Assembly: GCA_046350055.1 (NCBI GenBank) | Contig: JAXMBC010000001.1 | Coordinates: 4,898,001 to 4,962,000, forward strand | Direction: 5' to 3' | From: JAEUIE01 sp046350055 | Lineage (GTDB): Bacteria > Planctomycetota > Planctomycetia > Gemmatales > HRBIN36 | DNA: 64,000 nucleotides | In this document: piece after piece, positions 9,315 to 16,218 of the stretch | Position numbering within the stretch: the stretch's first letter is position 1 | Layout of the letters: each line of letters starts with the position of its first letter | Made by a program: the position numbers and the translations under genes | Notes under the pieces: model-generated | What the model saw: the letters and a program-made list of their open reading frames with translations, nothing else | The model's database searches: none | Told to the model about the DNA's origin: nothing

Positions 9315-10757
9315 TTATGGTAACCCCACCACCCCCACCGGTTTCTCGTCCGGGGCGCCAGCTTTGTTGATGAAGCGGCGGAGTTTGCCCGACTTGGCAT
9401 CATGGGGAATCTTGGGCACGATCTGGATATTACAGTCCAGCTTCACGTTGACCCCTTCCTGCAACAATACCTCGTCGACGGCATGCTGTATGCGTTCCGT
9501 CGTCATGGTGCTGCCGGGGATCACTTCCGCAAGCAAGGTGAACTGGTTCTTACCAGTCTGAATTACCTGGAACTCAGCAATGTCGAAGAGAAGCAAAAAC
9601 GCATCCTTGAAGACGAAATTGCTCATCTCCAGCGTTTCCCCCTTGGCATTCACCACCCAGAACTGGTCGTTCGATCGACCGGCGATGCTGGTCACCCGGG
9701 GCAGTTTGTTGCCACACGGGCAAGGCTGACTGGAAACGGTTATCACATCGTCGATTTCATAGCGGATGATGGGCTGTACGTGGTTCAACAGATTGGTGAG
9801 CAACACCTTGGCCCCAGGCGTCCCTTCGGGTACCGGGTTGTAATTGACATCGACGTTTTCGAGGATAGCCATGTCGTTATTGATGTGGGCACCATGCCCC
9901 TGCGGGCATCCCAGGCTGAGCTGCGGGCATTCGCCCATGGCATAATGGTTAGCCACCGGCACGCCGAGATGCGTTTCGATGTACTTCTGGGTCTCAGGCG
10001 GCAGCGGCTCACTGATGGCAACGACGAGTTCGAGGTTGCCATTCTTGGCAATCGTCGTCTGACCGTTCTTGGCGGCACGGGCCAGTTGCTCCAGCACATG
10101 CACGTACGCAGTAATGTAATTGGGCTGGAACTCATCCAGCTTCTTGAGGTTCACCTCGAAGGGGTCAGACAGGTTAAGCCGCAACATGTCGGCCAGCTTG
10201 CGGCTGGCTTTGGGCATATAACCGAACGCCGCGCCGCTGGGGATAAAGCAGGGCTTGAACAGGATCATCGCCCAGCGCGAGCGTTTCTTGAACAGCTTCT
10301 TGAAGACAGTGCCCCAGGTTTTGGGCATGGCATGACCACGGGCCACCTGCATCGCGAAGAGATGGAAGGGGCCATCCTTGTGCTGGGCGACAATGGCGGC
10401 CTGCCCCTGGCTGCCTGACGTGTGGCTGACTACAAACTCATCGAGATAGTATTTGCCGATGTTGTTGAAGTCACTCATGAAGTCAATGATTGGCTGACGC
10501 TTGAGTCGCTTATCGGTTACGAAGTTCTCGAAGTTGTTCATCATGTCGTTCTTGGTCAGGACTGGCAGGTCCTGCAAGCGACAGGTCTCAAGGTTCAGGC
10601 CCTTGAACTTCTCGCGGTAATACTCGGAGTGCTGGTTGGCATAGCGGAGCAGTTCACGAAGCCTCTGATCCTGGATGGCCAGGATTCGCTCGGGAGACAG
10701 CTTCATAACTGCGTTGTACTTGCGGACGTGATAGATGAATCGTAACAGATCAAGCAT
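9315..10757 (-). CDS. Phenylacetate-CoA ligase (PaaK)-like adenylate-forming protein
   Basis: A 480-residue member of the PaaK/CapK branch of the ANL adenylating superfamily. Visible motifs are the phosphate-binding loop VVSHTSGSQGQAAIVAQ, the region NHYAMGECPQLSLGC with a Cys pattern typical of the family, the core RYEIDDVITV followed by CPCGNKLPRV, and the hinge-like AGRSNDQF. A C-terminal domain with basic residues GKLRRFINK follows. Family members make acyl-CoA or acyl-adenylate, but CapK-like relatives act in polysaccharide synthesis, so the substrate is not assignable. The frame is open to 10856; I start at MLDLLRFIYHVRK (10757), where similarity to the family begins. No strong ribosome site is visible. 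Confidence 0.8.
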   Translation of the reverse strand: MLDLLRFIYHVRKYNAVMKLSPERILAIQDQRLRELLRYANQHSEYYREKFKGLNLETCRLQDLPVLTKNDMMNNFENFVTDKRLKRQPIIDFMSDFNNIGKYYLDEFVVSHTSGSQGQAAIVAQHKDGPFHLFAMQVARGHAMPKTWGTVFKKLFKKRSRWAMILFKPCFIPSGAAFGYMPKASRKLADMLRLNLSDPFEVNLKKLDEFQPNYITAYVHVLEQLARAAKNGQTTIAKNGNLELVVAISEPLPPETQKYIETHLGVPVANHYAMGECPQLSLGCPQGHGAHINNDMAILENVDVNYNPVPEGTPGAKVLLTNLLNHVQPIIRYEIDDVITVSSQPCPCGNKLPRVTSIAGRSNDQFWVVNAKGETLEMSNFVFKDAFLLLFDIAEFQVIQTGKNQFTLLAEVIPGSTMTTERIQHAVDEVLLQEGVNVKLDCNIQIVPKIPHDAKSGKLRRFINKAGAPDEKPVGVVGLP

Positions 10758-10799
10758 GGTGAATGATACAGGAGGGCAGGAATGCAGTGCTTGCGAAAC

Positions 10800-10816
10800 G
10801 TCGTGTTTCACACGAC
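10800..10816. promoter_or_regulatory. Perfect 7-bp inverted repeat in divergent intergenic region
   Basis: GTCGTGT-TTC-ACACGAC lies between the PaaK-like gene (minus) and exbB (plus). Its place between divergent starts fits an operator, but it could be a simple hairpin. No T-run follows. Confidence 0.35.
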
Positions 10817-10849
10817 ACTGCAGTATAGTACCGATTATGGAGAAAATCC

Positions 10850-10878
10850 TTGACAATGACCATGCGGGGCACGATGTT
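10850..10878 (+). promoter_or_regulatory. Candidate sigma70-type promoter for exbB
   Basis: TTGACA at 10850-10855, a 17-base spacer, then GATGTT at 10873-10878 (3 of 6 matches to TATAAT). It ends about 40 bases before the exbB start. The -35 is perfect and the -10 is weak. Confidence 0.35.
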
Positions 10879-10919
10879 CTAGGGGTCTGCTCAGGTCATT
10901 CTCCCTTGGAAAGGTCTCC

Positions 10920-11765
10920 ATGGTTGCGCTTCGTCTTCGTCCGATGGCATCTTCCTTAGTCGCGTTGGTTCTGCTCTTCATTCAATTCTCATCCCTGCAA
11001 GCACAAGCACCTGCTGAAAATGCAGCACCTGCTCAAACTGCAGCCGCACCTGCCAAGACCACTACCGGCAGTTCTGCGATGATCGACTTCCTCTTCAAAA
11101 GCCTGACAGGCTACGTCTTGATCGGTTGCTATCTGTTCTTTGTGGGACTGATGGTCTTCCTCATCATCGACTTGCGCGCTGCCAACTTCATGCCGGCTGA
11201 CTTCATCGAAAAGCTCGACGGACTGCTGGCCAGCAAGCAATTGAAGGAGAGCTTTGAACTGGCCCGTTCGGAACCTGCACCCTTTGGAAAAGTCATGGCG
11301 GCTGGTATGGCCCGGCTCAACTCCGGCCTTACCGAAGCCCGTGATGCTGCTGAGTTCATGATTGAAAGCGCCAAGAATCGCAAAGAGAGCATGCTTGGCT
11401 ACATGGCAGTCCTTGGCACCCTGGGACCGCTGATCGGCCTGGTGGGTACGGTCTCCGGTATGATCGAGACCTTCTCGGGCCTGGGGGCCAGTGGCACTTC
11501 ACCCAACGTCGGTGCGCTTGCCAGCGGTATCTCCCATGCACTCAATGCCACCCTCATTGGCATCTTCCTCTCGGTGCTGGCCATTCCCGTCTACACCTTC
11601 TTCAAGAATCGCCTTTCCCGCATCGTCATCGATGCCAGCCTGCTCGCAGATGATCTGCTGACGCAGACCTACAACAACAACCGCAAGGACGGCGGCAGCC
11701 CCATGGTAGCCGTTTCAGCACCACCGCAGGTCGTGCAGGCCAAGGTGGCACCACCGAAACCCTAG
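10920..11765 (+). CDS. ExbB/TolQ/MotA-family proton channel subunit
   Basis: 281 residues: a signal-like N-terminus (SLVALVLLFIQFSSLQAQ), an Ala/Pro-rich stretch, then three TM segments at about 55-85, 158-182 and 205-230. The last two carry the family pattern GYMAVLGTLGPLIGLVGTVSGMIETF and LASGISHALNATLIGIFLSVLAIPVY. ExbB/TolQ proteins form the inner-membrane proton channel that drives TonB or TolA. An AAAGG-type site precedes ATG 10920. It is first in a plus-strand cluster with two exbD genes, a membrane protein and a toroid protein. The extra N-terminal signal-like segment is common in planctomycete homologues as far as I know. The stop codon lies at the first bases of a heptanucleotide array. 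Confidence 0.9.
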   Translation: MVALRLRPMASSLVALVLLFIQFSSLQAQAPAENAAPAQTAAAPAKTTTGSSAMIDFLFKSLTGYVLIGCYLFFVGLMVFLIIDLRAANFMPADFIEKLDGLLASKQLKESFELARSEPAPFGKVMAAGMARLNSGLTEARDAAEFMIESAKNRKESMLGYMAVLGTLGPLIGLVGTVSGMIETFSGLGASGTSPNVGALASGISHALNATLIGIFLSVLAIPVYTFFKNRLSRIVIDASLLADDLLTQTYNNNRKDGGSPMVAVSAPPQVVQAKVAPPKP

Positions 11766-11842
11766 TAGCCAGCATGCAGAAGCCAGTAGCCAGAATATGC
11801 ATATAGCAGGATCATCCTGAATTCTGGCTCCTGACTTCATCT
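11764..11842. repeat. Paired heptanucleotide arrays, locus 2
   Basis: Units AGTAGCC, AGCATGC, AGAAGCC, AGTAGCC start at 11764, overlapping the exbB stop codon. A reverse-orientation set TTCTGGC, TCCTGAC, TTCATCT lies at about 11822-11842. The two sets can pair as an imperfect hairpin between exbB and exbD, which could act on coupling or mRNA processing (inference). Confidence 0.7.
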
Positions 11843-11874
11843 GACTGCTAAAGCACCACTTCTGAGACTTTTTC

Positions 11875-12459
11875 ATGGCCGCCAGTTCCAACAACGAGAT
11901 GGAAGTCAATCTGACGCCGCTCCTTGATCTGGTGCTGCAATTGATCATGTTCTTTCTGGCGTGTGTCAATTTCGCAGCCGACCAGGCCAGTGGCAGCGTG
12001 CAGCTTCCCGTCTCCATCTCTGCACAGGAAATACAACCCAAAACTGAGGAAGACTACATCCTCATCAACATCGAGCTGGTGCGAAAAGATCGTCTCGCAG
12101 CCAACGGTGAACCGGTGAAAGACGCCAAGGGCAACCCGGTTCGCGACGCCGTGGAACCTCGCACCTTCAAGTTCAAGATTCATGGTGGTGAGGAGATCAC
12201 CTTTCTCGATCGTCCCGATCAGAAATCCATCGGTCTGGGACGTGCGATGAACCGCATGAAGACCTTGGGCGAGAACCTGCGATTCCGTATCTCCATCCGC
12301 GACAAGGTGGACGTCAAGAACGTCAAGGAGATCAAGGTGCCTGTCATTGTTCGTGGTGACGTCGAAACGGAATACCAGCTCATCTATCAACTGATTCAGC
12401 AGTGTAAGAACGTGGGCTTCCAGCGGGTGGAACTGCGAGCGGTGACCAAGTTGCCTTGA
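11875..12459 (+). CDS. ExbD/TolR-family protein (first copy)
   Basis: 194 residues with the ExbD layout: a short cytoplasmic N-terminus, the motif EVNLTPLLDLVLQLIMFFLA with the proton-carrying Asp in the single TM (about 14-32), and a periplasmic domain rich in charged residues. It works with ExbB as the channel lining and couples the proton gradient to a periplasm-spanning partner. The periplasmic region contains inserts (AANGEPVKDAKGNPV) not seen in classical ExbD. It lies 109 bases after exbB, separated by the repeat array, and the second exbD starts 8 bases after its stop. Confidence 0.9.
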   Translation: MAASSNNEMEVNLTPLLDLVLQLIMFFLACVNFAADQASGSVQLPVSISAQEIQPKTEEDYILINIELVRKDRLAANGEPVKDAKGNPVRDAVEPRTFKFKIHGGEEITFLDRPDQKSIGLGRAMNRMKTLGENLRFRISIRDKVDVKNVKEIKVPVIVRGDVETEYQLIYQLIQQCKNVGFQRVELRAVTKLP

Positions 12460-12467
12460 GGCTAGCC

Positions 12468-13028
12468 ATGCGGAAACGACGACATCGGGTAAAATCGGAC
12501 ACGGGATCGGGCGAGGAATTCTCTTCGACCTCGATCTTTGTTACCCCCATGCTCGACATGGCATTCCAGATTCTTGCGTTCTTCGCCTTCACCTATCATC
12601 CCACCGCACTCGAAGGGCAGTTCCCCATCAGCCTCGTGCAGGGGGAAACCGCAGGCGACAAGGACAAGCCTGCTGATGACAAAGTGGCGACTGATCAGCC
12701 GACAGAACTGAAATCCACCTTGTTCATCGAAGTGCGTGCCCGGGAGAAGGGAAAAATTGGCTCCATCATGGTGGGCACCGTGAACATCAAGCCTGATGCC
12801 TCCGAACCCGACCGTACCGAGGGTTTCATCAAAGCCCTGGGCAACGAATTGCTCGATCTCAAGGACAAGAACAAAACCGAAGATCGCATGAGCATCAAGG
12901 GAACTCCAACGCTACGCTGGGATGAGATGATGCGCGTCATCGATACAGCCCGGCGCTCTGTTGACCCCAAGACCAAACAGATTCGTGACCTCTTTCCGCG
13001 TATCAGTCTGGGTGAGATCAGTCAGTGA
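12468..13028 (+). CDS. ExbD/TolR-family protein (second copy)
   Basis: A second ExbD-like subunit of about 186 residues. The basic N-terminus MRKRRHRVKSD precedes FVTPMLDMAFQILAFFAF, the family TM with the essential Asp. The periplasmic domain contains an acidic/Lys segment (GDKDKPADDKVATDQ) and an ExbD-like end (TPTLRWDEMMRVIDTARR). ATG 12468 is preferred with GAGG 6 bases upstream; an in-frame TTG at 12456 would overlap the previous gene. The stop overlaps the next GTG start by 4 bases, so translation is probably coupled. Two different ExbD subunits with one ExbB suggest a hetero-oligomeric stator (inference). Confidence 0.88.
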   Translation: MRKRRHRVKSDTGSGEEFSSTSIFVTPMLDMAFQILAFFAFTYHPTALEGQFPISLVQGETAGDKDKPADDKVATDQPTELKSTLFIEVRAREKGKIGSIMVGTVNIKPDASEPDRTEGFIKALGNELLDLKDKNKTEDRMSIKGTPTLRWDEMMRVIDTARRSVDPKTKQIRDLFPRISLGEISQ

Positions 13029-13942
13029 ACAGGCGATTGCTGACCTATGTGCTGCTCTGTACCTCGCTGGCCGTGGTGATAGCAGCACAGTTCAGCTTCA
13101 AAAAGCCAGCCGTGTGGAAATGGGCCCAGACGCCCCTGGCTACCCTGCCCGTCTCCACGGAGCCTCGCAGCAATCAGGTTGCGGAATCCTCTAAACATGC
13201 TCGCCGTGCTCCCTATCCCATCTTGAAGACATTGGAAGGCGCCGCGGACCTCGAACCATTCCTGGCTCCCCCGGAGAATGCACTCCCGGAACTGCAGAAA
13301 GCCGCCCTTGCATCGCGGGATGCTGAGGCGAGGTATCACTTGCTGCAACTCGCCAAGGATGCCACCCCCGGCGCGCTGGAAGCGGACGCTCGCGAAAATA
13401 TCCGCTACCGTGCTCTCGTGCAGAAGCCCAACGATTACCGTGGTGAGTTGATCAAGATCACCGGCGACCTCATCTCCCTGGCCGAGCCGATGGAACTGAA
13501 ACGCAAGATACCCGGCATGGAAGTCTGTTACCTGGGACTGGTCGCCACCGATCAGCCCGAACATCAATATCTTGTCTTGTTCCCTGACCTTCCTCCCGGT
13601 TTGCCCGAGGAGAAGAAGTGGAACCAGCTCTACCTGCGCAATGTGCAGGCCTCTGGTTATTTCTACAAGGTAGCCAGGTTCACCCGCAGCGAGGGCAAAG
13701 TCAAAAGCTGGATGCTGCCGGTTCTGGTGGCCAAGACGATTCACCTCAGCGAAACCATGGAAGATGGTATCGACTGGTTCAATCTGATCACGATTTTCCT
13801 GGTGATGGCCCTTCCCGTGGTGCTTATCGTTTTGTGCTTACCCCGATTCTTCCGTGCAGCCGACGCAGAACATGCAGCCCTGATGGAAAGGTATCGCCAG
13901 CAGCGGGAAGAGCGGGTGAAACGAGAACTGGACGGGGGATGA
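13025..13942 (+). CDS. Bitopic membrane protein of unknown function in exb cluster
   Basis: 305 residues from a GTG that overlaps the exbD stop (GTGA). One TM at the N-terminus (about 5-22) and one near the C-terminus (about 255-275, FNLITIFLVMALPVVLIVLCLP) hold a soluble region. That region contains a segment shaped like an OB/NfeD-type small beta domain (YRGELIKITGDLISLAEPMELKRKIPGMEVCYLGLV). The C-terminal tail is a charged helix (MERYRQQREERVKREL). I do not recognise the family. Tight coupling to exbD implies it belongs to the same envelope complex. It is followed by a 110-bp inverted-repeat element before the toroid gene. Confidence 0.75.
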   Translation: MNRRLLTYVLLCTSLAVVIAAQFSFKKPAVWKWAQTPLATLPVSTEPRSNQVAESSKHARRAPYPILKTLEGAADLEPFLAPPENALPELQKAALASRDAEARYHLLQLAKDATPGALEADARENIRYRALVQKPNDYRGELIKITGDLISLAEPMELKRKIPGMEVCYLGLVATDQPEHQYLVLFPDLPPGLPEEKKWNQLYLRNVQASGYFYKVARFTRSEGKVKSWMLPVLVAKTIHLSETMEDGIDWFNLITIFLVMALPVVLIVLCLPRFFRAADAEHAALMERYRQQREERVKRELDGG

Positions 13943-13975
13943 GCTTGCGTTCCGTCGCGGAACAGCAATAATCAG

Positions 13976-14085
13976 GTAGGGCACGCTGTGCGTGCCTTAC
14001 CAGCGTGAGATTCCAATGCAATAGGTTTCAAGAAGTCGGTTGAAGTGAGCACTAGCAGCAGGGAGGCACGCAGAGCGTGCCCTAC
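13976..14085. repeat. 110-bp inverted-repeat element, copy A
   Basis: The left end GTAGGGCACGCTGTGCGTGC and the right end (14065-14085) are near-perfect inverted copies. The interior contains GTGAGATTCCAATGCAA at 14005-14021, which matches 15 of 17 bases of the reverse complement of the interior of copy B. It lies between the membrane protein gene and the ribosome site of the toroid gene, so it may form a large hairpin inside the operon. Confidence 0.8.
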
Positions 14086-14096
14086 GAGGGAAACTG

Positions 14097-15881
14097 ATGT
14101 CAGCACCAACACGTCCCAGCTTCATGGCCCTCAGCGAACTCGACCATCGCCCCATGGGCGTGCGTGACTATATCACACTCCTCCCCGCTATTCTTCTCAG
14201 TGTGGTGCTCAATGGCGTATTCCTGGCTCTGCTCATCTTCCTGAACCCCGGCGCAGCCCAGGCAGATAACAAACTCAAAAACGCCAGCAACGACGATCTC
14301 ACACAAATCGAAGACACGAAAAGGGAAGAGCAATCGTCCATCGACATCTTCAATCCCGAAATCGATGCCCCGAAGGACATCCTCAAGAGCGAAAAGCTCG
14401 CTGCCCCTTCGATTGATCCACCCGAGGAAGAAAAGAAGACAGGCCTCTCCACTCCTCCCCCTGAAAAGGACCCCATTGGCGGTGCCGGCGCAGGCAACAC
14501 AGGCACCATCAAGGGCAACGATGCTCTCGGCGCTGATGGTCTCAAAGGTGACCCCATCCTGGCTGAACTCGGTGGTGTCGGAAGCGGTGGCAGCCTGCCC
14601 ATGGGTGGCGGTGCAGGCATCAGCAGTGGTGGCGGCGGTGGCAGCAAGCAGGCTGGTGGTTTTGGCCTCCGCAGCGGCGACCTGACTGCCATCGCCAAGC
14701 GATTGGGTGGTAGCGATGCATCTGAACGCTCCGTTGCTTCCGCACTCCTCTGGCTTCGCATGCATCAGGGCCCTGATGGACGCTGGTCGCTTCACAAGTA
14801 CCACACCCACGATAACCGCTGCAACTGCCAGACCCAGGCCGAGAAAGACGCCATCGCCAGGAAGGATGCCGGCGGACCACAAATGAATCCCGATGATGTT
14901 TCTGCCACAGCCCTGGGGGTGTTGCCCTTCCTTGCCGCCGGGCATCATCACCTGGGTCAGAAGGAAGAAAGCAAGGTTGTTCGCCAGGCATTGCAATACC
15001 TGCTGAGCCGGCAGATCATTGGTGGCAAGGAAGATGGCAAGTTCGATACCGAGAACTTCTCCATGTACACTCATGGGCTCGCCTCCATTGCAGTCTGCGA
15101 AGCCTACGGCATGACCAACGACCCCAAGCTGCGTGATTCCGCCACGCGGGCCATCAAGTACATTGTGTTTGCCCAGAATACCCAACTCGGTGGCTGGCGC
15201 TATGTGCCACAAACTTCCAGCGATACCTCCGTCGTCGGCTGGCAGGTGATGGCTCTCAAGAGCGCTCAGATGTCAAACCTGCCGGTACCTGCCCATGTGC
15301 TCGACAACGCTGCCCGTTGGCTTGATCTGGCTGAGTACAAGGAGAAACGCGGTGGCAGGACTTTCATCAAGTACGCCTATGCCGTCAACCTCGACGATCC
15401 CAGTGCCCCCGGTGGCCCGGCTACGACCGCCGCAGGTTTACTGAATCGCCTTTACCTCGGCTGGGGCCCTCGCAAGGCTGAGATGATCCAGGGCTGCGAT
15501 TACCTTCTCGAAGACGGCATGCCCCCGGCTGAGTATCAGAAGGGACAGGGTACCAACATCTACACCTGGTACTACGCTGCCCAGGTCATGCACCACATGG
15601 GTGGCGAATACTGGGAGAAGTGGAACCCCCGCATGCGCGAGTACCTCATCCGCTCCCAGGAACGGGAAGGCCACAAGGCAGGCAGTTGGGACCCCAGCGT
15701 TGATGCCTGGGGGCGCCAGGGAGGCCGTATCTACACTACGGCTTTATCGGCTCTCACACTCGAAGTCTACTACCGCCACTTGCCCCTCTACCGCCGAGAG
15801 AAGCTTGACAAAGAGAACATGGAAGACATTGCCAAGAAGCAAGCGGAAATGGAAAAGAAGAAGGACGAGCCGAAAAAGTAA
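14097..15881 (+). CDS. TM-anchored prenyltransferase/squalene-oxidase-repeat (alpha/alpha toroid) protein
   Basis: 594 residues. The N-terminus is cytoplasmic with one TM (about 28-50, LLPAILLSVVLNGVFLALLIFL). A 140-residue acidic/Pro then Gly-rich linker (about 55-195) follows, and then a repeat-rich helical domain with the QxPDGRW-type motif (RMHQGPDGRWSLHKYH), GGWRYVPQ and AGSWDPSVDAWGRQGGRIYTTALSALTLEVYYR. These are terpene-cyclase/prenyltransferase toroid repeats, but the linker and single TM copy the plan of TonB/TolA. The DXDD motif of cyclases is not visible, so catalysis is doubtful. Being last in an exbB-exbD-exbD cluster suggests it receives force from the ExbBD motor (inference). 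A GAGG site precedes ATG 14097. The C-terminus is Lys/Glu-rich. Confidence 0.85.
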   Translation: MSAPTRPSFMALSELDHRPMGVRDYITLLPAILLSVVLNGVFLALLIFLNPGAAQADNKLKNASNDDLTQIEDTKREEQSSIDIFNPEIDAPKDILKSEKLAAPSIDPPEEEKKTGLSTPPPEKDPIGGAGAGNTGTIKGNDALGADGLKGDPILAELGGVGSGGSLPMGGGAGISSGGGGGSKQAGGFGLRSGDLTAIAKRLGGSDASERSVASALLWLRMHQGPDGRWSLHKYHTHDNRCNCQTQAEKDAIARKDAGGPQMNPDDVSATALGVLPFLAAGHHHLGQKEESKVVRQALQYLLSRQIIGGKEDGKFDTENFSMYTHGLASIAVCEAYGMTNDPKLRDSATRAIKYIVFAQNTQLGGWRYVPQTSSDTSVVGWQVMALKSAQMSNLPVPAHVLDNAARWLDLAEYKEKRGGRTFIKYAYAVNLDDPSAPGGPATTAAGLLNRLYLGWGPRKAEMIQGCDYLLEDGMPPAEYQKGQGTNIYTWYYAAQVMHHMGGEYWEKWNPRMREYLIRSQEREGHKAGSWDPSVDAWGRQGGRIYTTALSALTLEVYYRHLPLYRREKLDKENMEDIAKKQAEMEKKKDEPKK

Positions 15882-16218
15882 GGTAGAAGAACCGCGCGCG
15901 AAGTAAGCGGGCGGAAGTGAGAAGTCGCTCCGAGCCCATGTCTGATGGGTATTTGCAAATAGTGCAATTTACCCAAAGGTACGCTGTGTGAGTTCGTTTC
16001 TTAGGCCGATGTGAAAGTAATCTCCACGGCTATGTATTCTGCTGTTGCGAGCGGAGGGCGTCAGCCCACTGAGTCTGTATGTCTCGCACACCACACATTA
16101 TCTTCACACACGATATTCGCAACAGCACAGGCGATCCGATAACCACCTTGGCTCAGGGGGCTTACGCCCCCCGCTCTCTACTGCTTGACTACAATACCTC
16201 CACCCTTGGAGCATGTTC
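15882..16218. other. 337-base intergenic region with structured repeats
   Basis: No gene seen. It holds a degenerate hairpin of the CGCACGAAGT family near 15888-15912 and the 137-base inverted-repeat element described separately (16040-16176). The last 36 bases form the leader of the beta-propeller gene, with GGAG 7 bases before ATG 16219. Confidence 0.7.
16040..16176. repeat. Inverted-repeat element with two nested arm pairs
   Basis: The outer arms 16049-16073 and 16152-16176 match in 21 of 25 positions (GAGCGGAGGGCGTCAGCCC against the reverse of the right arm). A second, perfect 11-base pair is TGCTGTTGCGA (16040-16050) with TCGCAACAGCA (16127-16137). The two stems share bases 16049-16050 and cross, so they form a pseudoknot or alternatives. 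Confidence 0.7.

Noticed and set aside
9402..10418. A 338-codon plus-strand frame inside the PaaK-like gene
   Set aside because: Shadow of the minus-strand gene; no motif or ribosome site.
13976..14085. The 110-bp element as an insertion sequence
   Set aside because: There is no transposase inside and it is too short; it can only be a non-autonomous element.
14100..15212. A 370-codon minus-strand frame against the toroid gene
   Set aside because: It has no recognisable domain and the plus-strand frame has clear toroid repeats and a ribosome site.
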